From positions 1,178,001 to 1,242,000 of the forward strand of contig NZ_FQWQ01000001.1 in NCBI RefSeq assembly GCF_900129725.1: a stretch of 64,000 bases of DNA. Reading direction: 5' to 3'. The stretch is from Chryseolinea serpens (lineage in GTDB: Bacteria; Bacteroidota; Bacteroidia; Cytophagales; Cyclobacteriaceae). Below the pieces are notes generated by a model. It made no database searches, was not told where the DNA came from, and saw only the letters and a program-made list of their open reading frames with translations. Of the stretch, positions 33,920 through 41,937 are shown one piece after another (the stretch's first letter is position 1; each line of letters starts with the position of its first letter). The position numbers were made by a program, and so were the translations under genes.

Positions 33920-34675
33920 ATGTTAAGCATAAAGAATCTGACAGCGAAGATCGGCGACAAGCAAATATTGAACGGTATCAACCTGGAAGTAAAACCGGGC
34001 GAAGTGCATGCCATCATGGGCCCCAACGGCTCTGGCAAAAGCACCTTGGCCTCCGTGTTGGCCGGCCGCGAGGAATATGAAGTGATGGCGGGTGAAGTGG
34101 ACTTCCTCGGCAAAGATCTGCTGGCACTCGCTCCGGAAGATCGCGCCCGTGAAGGATTGTTCCTCGCCTTTCAATACCCCGTGGAAATTCCCGGTGTGAG
34201 CACGATCAACTTTATGAAAACGGCGCTGAACCAGATCCTGGAACACCGCGGCCAGCAACCCTTGGATGCGGTCTCGTTTCTGAAGCTGATGAAAGAAAAA
34301 ATGAAGCTCGTGGAGATCGATCAATCGTTGTTGAACAGGTCTTTGAATGAAGGCTTCAGCGGCGGCGAAAAGAAACGCAACGAGATCTTCCAAATGGCCA
34401 TGCTGGAACCCAAACTCGCCATCCTCGACGAAACCGATTCGGGTCTCGACATCGATGCCTTGAAGATCGTGGCAAACGGTGTGAACAAGCTGCGCAATAA
34501 ATCAAACGCCGTAGTCGTGGTGACTCACTATCAGCGCCTGCTGGATTATATCGTGCCAGACTATGTACATGTGCTCTACAAAGGCAAGATCGTGAAGTCG
34601 GGAACGAAAGACCTGGCCCTGGAGCTGGAAGCAAAAGGATACGATTGGATCAAAGACGAAGTGGCCATTGCCTAA
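33920..34675 (+). CDS. sufC: Fe-S cluster assembly ATPase SufC
   Basis: This 251-residue ABC-type ATPase drives conformational change in the SufBCD scaffold. It has Walker A GPNGSGKST (35-43), the Q loop in FLAFQYPVEIPGV, signature FSGGEKKRNEI (about 143) and Walker B LAILDETDSGLD, the DSGLD form being typical for SufC. It lies between sufB (39 bases upstream) and sufD (15 bases downstream). Confidence 0.97.
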   Translation: MLSIKNLTAKIGDKQILNGINLEVKPGEVHAIMGPNGSGKSTLASVLAGREEYEVMAGEVDFLGKDLLALAPEDRAREGLFLAFQYPVEIPGVSTINFMKTALNQILEHRGQQPLDAVSFLKLMKEKMKLVEIDQSLLNRSLNEGFSGGEKKRNEIFQMAMLEPKLAILDETDSGLDIDALKIVANGVNKLRNKSNAVVVVTHYQRLLDYIVPDYVHVLYKGKIVKSGTKDLALELEAKGYDWIKDEVAIA

Positions 34676-34690
34676 CCCGGAACAGAGCGC

Positions 34691-36004
34691 ATGAACGTAG
34701 CGGTGAACGAGAAAAACACGACCCCGGAAATGGTTAGCCAAATTCAAAAAAGCATAACCCAATATCCGGCCCAAGCCTACCGGAAGGAAGCCCTGGAAGC
34801 TTTTCAGAAGCTGGGTCTTCCGGAAAATAAATCGGAAGAATATAAAAACACGCCCATCACCCGGTTGCTGCAAAAGAACTTTGTGTTCGACCAACCCAAT
34901 GCAGCAGCACAAAAACTTGATGTTAAGGATTTCTTTATTCCCGGCGTCGAAGGAAATGTGATCGTGGTGATCAACGGCGTCTTTTCAGAGGAGCATTCGG
35001 TTATCGTTTCGCCGTCCTCGGAAATAACCATCACAAACCTGGGCACCGCTATCGCCGGACAACATCCGGTAGCCATTGCCCATTTGGCCAAATATGCCGA
35101 CACGGCTGCGGATGCATTCACCGCCTGGAACACCGCCACGTGGCAAAGCGGCGTATTCATTCACGTGCCGAAAGGCAAAGTAGTGGAGAAGCCTATCGTG
35201 ATCTACCATATCCATGACACCCGTGGAGGTCAGGTGATCACGGCGAGCCGCAATCTGATCGTGACCGAGTTGAACAGCGAGGTCACCATCGTAGAGAAAT
35301 TTGATTCAGTAGGCAGTGGCAATCATTTTTCCACGCTTGTTACCGAAGTGGAGGTCGCCGAAAATGCGGGCTTCAATCACTATACCATACAAAACGACGC
35401 CGGCAATCGCTACCAGGTTGTCACCACCAACATTCACCAGGAAAGATCGAGCCGTGTCAATACCTATACGTTTACCCTTTCCGGTAAGCTGGTACGGAAT
35501 AACTTACAGCTTTCCATCGACGGTGAAGGAATTGAGTCGCACATGTTCGGCTTGTACCTGGTGACGGGCGATACACTGGCCGATAACCACACCGTGGTGG
35601 ATCACCGGAAAGCAAATTCGTTTAGCAACGAGCTTTACAAAGGAATTATGGATGGAAACTCCCGCGGAGTTTTCAATGGCAAGATCTATGTGCGTCCCCA
35701 GGCGCAGAAAACCAATGCGTTTCAGGCCAACCGGAACATCCTGATGTCCGACAAGGCCACGGTGAACACCAAGCCCCAACTGGAGATCTGGGCCGACGAT
35801 GTGAAATGCTCTCACGGTTGCACTACGGGGCAACTGGACGAAGAAGCATTGTTCTACCTGCAGACCCGCGGCATTGCCAAGGAAACGGCACGCGCCATGA
35901 TGCTCTACGCTTTTGCGGCCGAAATCCTGGAAAATGTGAAACACGCGGAACTGAAAGCGTACCTCGATCAGTTAGTGAGTGAACGGCTTCACAAAAACTT
36001 CTGA
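34691..36004 (+). CDS. sufD: Fe-S cluster assembly protein SufD
   Basis: This 437-residue SufB paralogue forms the heterodimeric scaffold with SufB. It has a helical N-terminal domain, a central beta-helix (GVFIHVPKGKVVEKPIVIYH region) and the conserved C-terminal part KCSHGCTTGQLDEEALFYLQ followed by TRGIAKETARAMMLYAFA, which includes the histidine/cysteine region implicated at the SufB-SufD interface. The sufS start codon follows 3 bases after its stop. Confidence 0.96.
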   Translation: MNVAVNEKNTTPEMVSQIQKSITQYPAQAYRKEALEAFQKLGLPENKSEEYKNTPITRLLQKNFVFDQPNAAAQKLDVKDFFIPGVEGNVIVVINGVFSEEHSVIVSPSSEITITNLGTAIAGQHPVAIAHLAKYADTAADAFTAWNTATWQSGVFIHVPKGKVVEKPIVIYHIHDTRGGQVITASRNLIVTELNSEVTIVEKFDSVGSGNHFSTLVTEVEVAENAGFNHYTIQNDAGNRYQVVTTNIHQERSSRVNTYTFTLSGKLVRNNLQLSIDGEGIESHMFGLYLVTGDTLADNHTVVDHRKANSFSNELYKGIMDGNSRGVFNGKIYVRPQAQKTNAFQANRNILMSDKATVNTKPQLEIWADDVKCSHGCTTGQLDEEALFYLQTRGIAKETARAMMLYAFAAEILENVKHAELKAYLDQLVSERLHKNF

Positions 36005-36007
36005 CAT

Positions 36008-37258
36008 ATGACCTCTCCGGCCTCTTCTACCCTGTCCACCGCCCTCGACGTCGAGAAGATCAGGAAAGAATTTCCCATCCTCCACCAGACTGTGAACGGT
36101 CGCGACCTCGTCTATTTCGACAACGCCGCCACGTCACAAAAGCCCCTGGTGGTGATCAACGCCCTCGCGGAATATTACAAAGGCTACAACGCCAACATCC
36201 ACCGCGGCATTCATACGCTGGCGGAAAAGGCGACCAAAGCTTTTGAACAAACGCGCCTCACAGCAAAGGAATATATCAACGCCAGGTCGGAACAAGAGAT
36301 CGTCTTCACCCGTGGCGTGACGGAGAGCATAAACCTCGTGGCGTCTTCGTATGGAAGAACCTTCATCAAGGAAGGCGACGAGATCATCGTTTCCGAATTG
36401 GAGCATCACTCCAACATCGTTCCCTGGCAATTTGTTGTCGAGGAGAAAAATGCCGTGCTGAAAGTGATCCCCGTAACCGATCGTGGCGAACTCGATCTCG
36501 ACGCTTACCGGAAACTACTCTCATCCAAAACCAAGATCGTATCGGTGAACCATGCTTCCAACAGCCTGGGAACCGTCAACCCCATAAAAGAAATCATCCG
36601 CCTCGCACATGCGGTTGGAGCCGTAGTGTTCATCGATGGCGCCCAAGCTGGCGCTCACCTGGACATTGACGTGCAGGACCTGGATTGTGACTTCTACACC
36701 GTGTCGGCCCACAAAATGTATGGCCCGACCGGCGCCGGTTTTCTCTATGGCAAGAAAGAACTGCTGGAGAAAATGCCTCCCTACCAGGGCGGTGGCGAAA
36801 TGATCAAAGAGGTGACCTTCAAAAAGACCACCTACAACGACCTGCCCCACAAGTTTGAAGCCGGCACCCCCAACATCGCCGATGTGGTGGCGTTCCGCTA
36901 TGCCATGGACTTCATCACGGAAACCGGCCGCGCGGCCATGGCGGCTCACGAACACGATTTGTTGCAATACGCAACCGAACGCGTGTCTCGCCTGAAGGGT
37001 GTGAACCTGGTAGGCACGGCCCCCGAAAAGGTGAGCGTGCTCTCCTTCACCGTAGACGGCATTCACCCGTTTGATATTGGCCAAATGCTCGACGCGCGCG
37101 GCATTGCTGTGCGCACAGGACACCACTGCACGCAACCGCTCATGGACCGGTACGGCATTGAAGGAACCGTTCGCGCATCGTTTGCTGTTTACAACACGAA
37201 AAAGGAAATTGACCAGCTCGTGGAAGGGCTGGAACGCGTGATTAATTTCATGAAATAG
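36008..37258 (+). CDS. sufS: Cysteine desulfurase SufS
   Basis: This 416-residue pyridoxal-phosphate enzyme takes sulfur from cysteine for cluster assembly. Group II desulfurase features: YFDNAATSQKP, ELEHHSNIVPW, VNHASNSLGTVNPI, the PLP lysine in SAHKMYGPTGAGFLYG (about Lys236) and the catalytic cysteine in RTGHHCTQPLMDRYG. It works with SufE, encoded 27 bases downstream, as sulfur acceptor. Confidence 0.97.
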   Translation: MTSPASSTLSTALDVEKIRKEFPILHQTVNGRDLVYFDNAATSQKPLVVINALAEYYKGYNANIHRGIHTLAEKATKAFEQTRLTAKEYINARSEQEIVFTRGVTESINLVASSYGRTFIKEGDEIIVSELEHHSNIVPWQFVVEEKNAVLKVIPVTDRGELDLDAYRKLLSSKTKIVSVNHASNSLGTVNPIKEIIRLAHAVGAVVFIDGAQAGAHLDIDVQDLDCDFYTVSAHKMYGPTGAGFLYGKKELLEKMPPYQGGGEMIKEVTFKKTTYNDLPHKFEAGTPNIADVVAFRYAMDFITETGRAAMAAHEHDLLQYATERVSRLKGVNLVGTAPEKVSVLSFTVDGIHPFDIGQMLDARGIAVRTGHHCTQPLMDRYGIEGTVRASFAVYNTKKEIDQLVEGLERVINFMK

Positions 37259-37285
37259 ACGGCCGGAAGGCTGTTTCCGTAATAC

Positions 37286-37720
37286 ATGGACATCAACGAC
37301 ATACAGGAAGAGATCATCAGCGAGTTTTCACTGCTGGACAGCGATATGGAAATGACAGTGTTCTATATTATGGAACTCGGCCAAAAGCTTCCGGTCATGG
37401 ACGATGCCCTGAAAACGGAAGAAAATGTCGTCAAAGGCTGTCAGTCCAAAGTGTGGCTCACCGCCAACCTCGATGACGACAAGATCTACTTCTCGGCCGA
37501 TAGCAACACGGCCATCACCAAGGGCCTTGTCAGCCTTCTCATCCGCATCTTTAACGGGCAATCTCCCGAAGCCATATTGAACGCCAATCTGCACTTTATG
37601 CAAAAGATCGGTATGGAACGGTTCATCGGCACGCAACGGTCCAATGGTTTTGCGGCCATGATCAAGCAAATGAAATTGTATGCCCTCGCCTTTAAAACCA
37701 AACTGGAAGTGAAGTCATGA
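37286..37720 (+). CDS. sufE: Cysteine desulfuration protein SufE
   Basis: This 144-residue sulfur acceptor enhances SufS. The active cysteine lies in NVVKGCQSKVW (about residue 51), in the usual loop, and the C-terminal helices (RSNGFAAMIKQMKLYA) match. Its stop overlaps the start of the SufT gene by 4 bases (ATGA), indicating coupled translation. Confidence 0.95.
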   Translation: MDINDIQEEIISEFSLLDSDMEMTVFYIMELGQKLPVMDDALKTEENVVKGCQSKVWLTANLDDDKIYFSADSNTAITKGLVSLLIRIFNGQSPEAILNANLHFMQKIGMERFIGTQRSNGFAAMIKQMKLYALAFKTKLEVKS

Positions 37721-38079
37721 GCGAGCAAACTGAAATACCCCCACAAACCGAAAAAGTGGTGTCCACAACGGCCATCCCAGACCTGCAGGAAAAGGTGTTG
37801 GCCGCTATAAAAACGGTCTACGATCCTGAAATTCCCGTGGATATTTACGAACTGGGGCTCATTTACGAGATGAATATCTACCCGGTGAACAATGTTTACG
37901 TGCAGATGACCCTGACGTCGCCCTCCTGCCCTTCGGCAGAAGTGATTCCCGGCGAGGTGGAGCAAAAATTAAAAGCCATCGAAGGTGTAAACGATGTCAA
38001 AGTTGAAATTACCTTCGACCCGCCGTATTCGCAGGACATGATGTCGGAAGCGGCGAAACTGGAACTTGGATTTTTATAA
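37717..38079 (+). CDS. sufT: SUF-associated MIP18/DUF59 family protein SufT
   Basis: This 120-residue protein of the MIP18 family helps mature Fe-S proteins. It has the family core KTVYDPEIPVDIYELGLIYE, VYVQMTLTSPSCPSAEVIPG with the conserved Cys, and VKVEITFDPPYSQDMMSEAA. It is in the suf operon after sufE, overlapping it by 4 bases, the usual Bacteroidota arrangement. Confidence 0.93.
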   Translation: MSEQTEIPPQTEKVVSTTAIPDLQEKVLAAIKTVYDPEIPVDIYELGLIYEMNIYPVNNVYVQMTLTSPSCPSAEVIPGEVEQKLKAIEGVNDVKVEITFDPPYSQDMMSEAAKLELGFL

Positions 38080-38098
38080 TTTGTTATAACAATACAAT

Positions 38099-38106
38099 TA
38101 ACTTTG
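38099..38106 (+). promoter_or_regulatory. Candidate internal -7 box before the bacilliredoxin gene
   Basis: TAACTTTG matches TAnnTTTG exactly and ends 7 bases before the ATG at 38114. A TTTG lies upstream at 38080-38083, but the 15-base spacing is short. If active, the transcript would have almost no leader. Confidence 0.35.
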
Positions 38107-38113
38107 TAAACTT

Positions 38114-38530
38114 ATGTATCCCGAACAATTAGTGGCCCCGATGCGTACCGATCTGACGAGCGCGGGCTTTACTGAATTTAAAACCGCCGACGAGGTGGAT
38201 AGCAATCTAAAAAATCAAAAGGGAACCACCCTTTTGGTGATCAACTCCGTTTGTGGATGCGCTGCCGGTGCGGCCCGCCCCGGCGTGAAATGGGCCTTGC
38301 AGCACTCTGGCAAGAGACCCGATAACCTGACCACGGTTTTCGCCGGGGTAGACAAAGACGCGGTGGCAAAGGCCCGGGAATACACCCTCCCTTATCCGCC
38401 GTCTTCACCTGCCATTGCCCTGTTCAAGGACGGCGAGCTGGTGCACTTTGTAGAACGTCACCACATTGAAGGCCGCAATGCCCAAATGATCGGCCAGCAC
38501 CTGGTTGAAGTGTTTGACGAGTTTTGTTAA
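38114..38530 (+). CDS. brxB: BrxA/BrxB family bacilliredoxin
   Basis: This 138-residue thioredoxin-fold protein has the CGC active-site motif (NSVCGCAAGAARPGVKWAL, about residues 47-65) that defines bacilliredoxins (formerly YphP/YqiW). In Firmicutes these remove bacillithiol from oxidised protein thiols. It ends the suf run, 34 bases after sufT, and is followed by a strong terminator. Its linkage to Fe-S assembly suggests a role in thiol redox control or cluster-protein repair; that is an inference. Confidence 0.93.
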   Translation: MYPEQLVAPMRTDLTSAGFTEFKTADEVDSNLKNQKGTTLLVINSVCGCAAGAARPGVKWALQHSGKRPDNLTTVFAGVDKDAVAKAREYTLPYPPSSPAIALFKDGELVHFVERHHIEGRNAQMIGQHLVEVFDEFC

Positions 38531-38553
38531 GAGAATAAGTATAAGTAAAGAAC

Positions 38554-38582
38554 AAAGCCACCTTCGCAGGTGGCTTTTTTTA
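38554..38582 (+). terminator. Rho-independent terminator of the suf-brx operon
   Basis: A stem AAAGCCACCT/AGGTGGCTTT with a TCGC tetraloop is followed by a run of T. It lies about 25 bases after the bacilliredoxin stop and also separates it from the convergent antiporter gene. Confidence 0.9.
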
Positions 38583-38595
38583 TGCGTTATGCTTT

Positions 38596-40182
38596 TCAGG
38601 CTATGCCGCGCTCCAGGATGAGACGGGTTTCCTCCAGGTCGAGTTCGTATTCGATTTTGCGCAGGGCCTCGTCGCTGATCTGGCCGTCATCGCGCATGCG
38701 CAGCGTGAGCTGGCGTTCGCGTTCCAGCAACTCTTTTTGGATGCGATGAAACTCGTTGATCTCCTGCTCGGCCATTTTTTGGGTGGACTCATCTTTCCGG
38801 ATGCGCTGAATCCGGATCTCATATTTCGTCTTGATCTGATTCAGTACTTCATCGCTCAACGCCAGGGCGTAGTTCTCCTCGATGTGCTCGATCACGGCCG
38901 AAGCAATTTGCAGCCGCGCTTTTTGCTCCTGTTTATGTTCTTCATCGCCGGCGGTGATGCCCAGCCATTGAATGAGCGGGCGCAAGGTTAGCCCCTGCAA
39001 AACCAGCGTGGACAAGATCACGCAAAACGTAAGGAAGATGATCAGGTTCCGGTTTTTGAAGGGCTCACCGTCGCCGAGGGTCAGGGGTAATGCCAATGCG
39101 GCGGCGAGCGACACCACCCCGCGCATGCCCGACCAGGCGATGATGGTTACCAGGCGGAGGGGCGGCCGGACTTCGGCGGTACGCACCCGTTTGCTGAGGC
39201 GGGGAAGATAGGTTCCGGGATATACCCAAATGATGCGGCCCACAATGACGGCCACGCTCACGATGACGCCATACCAAAGCAACGTGCGGAAGGAGTGCGT
39301 GCCGATGTCTTGCAGCACGCTGCGGAGTTGCATCCCGATCAGAATAAAAATAAGACCGTTCAGGATGAAGATCACCGTGTTCCAAACACCATAGGCCTGC
39401 AGCCTGCCCTGCTGTGAAAATACCTTTGACGACTGGCGCCCCAGGTACAAGCCGCACACCACTACGGCCAGCACCCCGGAAATATGGATGCTTTCCGCCA
39501 GGAGATAAGCGACGAAAGGTGCCAGGAACGTAAGCGTAGTATCGTTTGTGGGATTGTCTGGGGTGAGCTTATGGATCCATTTGAAGATGACGCCTACCAC
39601 CAACCCCAGCGCGATGCCGACACCGGCCACCACGATGAATTGAAGACCGGCATGCCATACACTAAAGGCGCCGGTGACCAGCGCAGCAATCGCATATTTA
39701 TAGGCAATAAGACCGGTAGCGTCGTTCACCAGGCTCTCCCCTTCCAGGATGACGGTGACACGTTTGGGAATGCTCAGTCCCTTGGTGGCGGCAGCGGCGG
39801 CCACGGCGTCGGGAGGCGAAATGATGGCGCCGAGCAGGAAGCACTCCGGCCAGCTCATGATGGGGATGAACAGGTGCGCTACCCAGGCCACGGCACAGGT
39901 GGTGAAGATCACACAGCCGATGGCCAGCAACGTGATCGGGCGTTTGGCGGCCTTGAACTCTTGCCAGGGCATGGTCCAGGCGGCGGCGTAAAGAATGGGT
40001 GGCAGGAACACCAGGAACACGATGTCCGGGTTTAGGGTGATCGACGGCAGGCCGGGGACCATGCTGATGGTGATGCCCGTGAGCACCAACAGGATGGGAT
40101 ACGGGATTTTTACCCGCTCCGTCACCTCGGCCAGGGCCGTTACAATAGCAAGCAATATGATAATGGTAGCGATGTTCTCCAT
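38596..40182 (-). CDS. Na+/H+ antiporter, CPA1 family
   Basis: This 528-residue inner-membrane exchanger has about 12 hydrophobic segments in residues 1-420 and a charged cytoplasmic C-terminal region. Transport-site motifs are present: GAIISPPDAVAAAAATKG with the paired acidic/proline motif, LEGESLVNDATGLIAYKYA and the helix SGMRGVVSLAAALALPL. These are the CPA1 (NhaP/YjcE-like) signatures. It is convergent with the suf operon. The exact ion preference cannot be read from sequence. Confidence 0.9.
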   Translation of the reverse strand: MENIATIIILLAIVTALAEVTERVKIPYPILLVLTGITISMVPGLPSITLNPDIVFLVFLPPILYAAAWTMPWQEFKAAKRPITLLAIGCVIFTTCAVAWVAHLFIPIMSWPECFLLGAIISPPDAVAAAAATKGLSIPKRVTVILEGESLVNDATGLIAYKYAIAALVTGAFSVWHAGLQFIVVAGVGIALGLVVGVIFKWIHKLTPDNPTNDTTLTFLAPFVAYLLAESIHISGVLAVVVCGLYLGRQSSKVFSQQGRLQAYGVWNTVIFILNGLIFILIGMQLRSVLQDIGTHSFRTLLWYGVIVSVAVIVGRIIWVYPGTYLPRLSKRVRTAEVRPPLRLVTIIAWSGMRGVVSLAAALALPLTLGDGEPFKNRNLIIFLTFCVILSTLVLQGLTLRPLIQWLGITAGDEEHKQEQKARLQIASAVIEHIEENYALALSDEVLNQIKTKYEIRIQRIRKDESTQKMAEQEINEFHRIQKELLERERQLTLRMRDDGQISDEALRKIEYELDLEETRLILERGIA

Positions 40183-40217
40183 GCTATGGCCTTTGCCTAA
40201 ACTTTAAATTTAAGTGA

Positions 40218-41138
40218 TCAGAAGCTAAACCGCGCTAAAAATTCCTGCAACTCCTCTTTCAAAAGTTTCGGATTGTTGATGCCCAGGGTCTTGTTCACCA
40301 GGGTATTCTCCTTGACTTTCAACTCCGACAGCTTGAGGTGCTGGTTGATAAAGATAAACTCCAACTCGGGGATCAACTGCTTCAGCTCGTCCACGATGTC
40401 GAATATTTTGATGGTGCGCTCCACCAGGTTGTAAGTGCCGCGGGGCAGTTCGGCGGTGAGCAGGTTGTTCAGGGCTTTCGAGATCAGGTCGATGTGGATG
40501 AACGAGCGCGACTGCTTGCCGTCGCCCTGGATGGTGACCAGCTTGTTGAAGTTGGCCTCCCATACAAACTTGTTGATGACGGAATCGAACCGCATGCTTT
40601 TGCTATAGCCATAAACGTTGCCGCAGCGCAGGATCCAGGTATCCATTTTGTCCATGAGGCGGCGCACATGCTCCTCGCCCCGGAGTTTGGAGATGGCATA
40701 AAAACTTTTGGGATCGGTGACCGACTGCTCGTCCACGGCGGTTTCGGATGAGCCATAAACGCCGGAACTGCTGGCATAGATGAACTTCTTGACGTTGCTT
40801 TCCTCCACGGCATAGACCAGTTCGGCCGTGCCCCAGTGGTTCACCTGCTCGTAGGCGTGGGAGTCGGCGTGGGCAAAGGGGGTGGTTACTTTGGCGGCCA
40901 GGTGATAGACCACATCCACCCCTTTGAGCACTTTGCGCAACATCCGGGAGTCGAGCAACTCGCCTTTTACGAAGGTGAGCTTGGCGTGCTTTTGGAGCTT
41001 GAGGCCCAGGAATAAATTATAGTTTAACCGGCTCAGGTTATCGTAGATGATCACCTGTTCAACCGAATCGTTTGCAACCAGTAAATTGATTAGCTCGGTG
41101 CCCATGTAGCCTGCACCGCCCGTGACGAGAACCTTCAT
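40218..41138 (-). CDS. NAD-dependent nucleotide-sugar epimerase/dehydratase family protein
   Basis: This 306-residue extended SDR protein has the Rossmann motif VTGGAGYMGTELINLL (4-19), the downstream FVKGELLD and VYHLAAKV segments, the SSSGVYGSSE catalytic strand and the pair Tyr/Lys in KSFYAISKLRGEEH. The substrate is unknown; it could act on a nucleotide sugar. It is followed upstream by cysH (15-base gap, same strand), so cysH and this gene form a two-gene unit. Confidence 0.85.
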   Translation of the reverse strand: MKVLVTGGAGYMGTELINLLVANDSVEQVIIYDNLSRLNYNLFLGLKLQKHAKLTFVKGELLDSRMLRKVLKGVDVVYHLAAKVTTPFAHADSHAYEQVNHWGTAELVYAVEESNVKKFIYASSSGVYGSSETAVDEQSVTDPKSFYAISKLRGEEHVRRLMDKMDTWILRCGNVYGYSKSMRFDSVINKFVWEANFNKLVTIQGDGKQSRSFIHIDLISKALNNLLTAELPRGTYNLVERTIKIFDIVDELKQLIPELEFIFINQHLKLSELKVKENTLVNKTLGINNPKLLKEELQEFLARFSF

Positions 41139-41153
41139 TCTTTCTTTACGCGC

Positions 41154-41819
41154 TTATTTTGTTGTAGTGACTAGATCTGTGTTCAGGCCGCATTCCACCT
41201 TGTTCATTCCAAACCATCGGGCTTCGCGTTCCTGCATTTCGGGGTCTAATTTACGCGTACAAGGCTCACAACCTATACTGACAAATCCCTTTTCTTCCAG
41301 CGGGTGTTTGGGCAGCTTATATTCCTTTTGGTATTGCCAGATCATTTTCGGGTTCCAGTCCAGCATGGGGTGAAACCTCAGACAGCCGTGTTTGGCGGGC
41401 TGCTCCACTTTCATGGCGGCGCGCACCGCGCTTTGGTCGGCTCGCACGCCGTTGATCCAAATGTCTTTGGCCAGCAGGATAGCATCCATGGGTGCTGTCT
41501 TGTTGAGGTGGCAGCAATGGTCCGGGTCGGAAGTGAAAAGCAGGCGGCCTTCGGGGTCGCGTTGCATGAACTTGGGAACGTCCGATTTGAGGTCGATGGT
41601 GTTGAGTCCGAACTGCTCCGTGATCTGGTCGCGGAAGCTTACGGTCTCCGGAAAATGGTAGCCGGTGTTTATAAAATAGACGGGGATGGACCGGTCTATC
41701 CGGCTCAGGATATGGAGCAGCACCAGGCTGTGCGATTGGAAGGAAGAGGTCGTAAAAAGGGTCTTCCCAGCCTCTTTATACTCGTTTAGCTTCGACTGAA
41801 TACCTTCAAAATTCATCAA
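41154..41819 (-). CDS. cysH: Assimilatory phosphoadenylyl-/adenylyl-sulfate reductase
   Basis: This 221-residue PP-loop reductase forms sulfite from activated sulfate. It carries the two cysteine pairs of the [4Fe-4S] type (DHCCHLNK near 122-129 and IGCEPCTRKLDP near 182-193) and the catalytic ECGLN at the C-terminus. Proteins with this iron-sulfur motif generally use APS, though some accept PAPS. It is encoded about 28 kb from cysCDN and with a sugar epimerase rather than sulfite reductase genes. The P-loop region (TTSSFQSHSLVLLHIL) is normal. Confidence 0.93.
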   Translation of the reverse strand: MMNFEGIQSKLNEYKEAGKTLFTTSSFQSHSLVLLHILSRIDRSIPVYFINTGYHFPETVSFRDQITEQFGLNTIDLKSDVPKFMQRDPEGRLLFTSDPDHCCHLNKTAPMDAILLAKDIWINGVRADQSAVRAAMKVEQPAKHGCLRFHPMLDWNPKMIWQYQKEYKLPKHPLEEKGFVSIGCEPCTRKLDPEMQEREARWFGMNKVECGLNTDLVTTTK

Positions 41820-41937
41820 CTTGTCGTTTAATTAAAACATTCTAACTGCCTAATAATCAAATCGCCCATTTGGCGCGACCGAAGAATTACTTTAAACTAT
41901 TATCTTCGGTTACCTTAAACCAAATCAAACCTATCCC

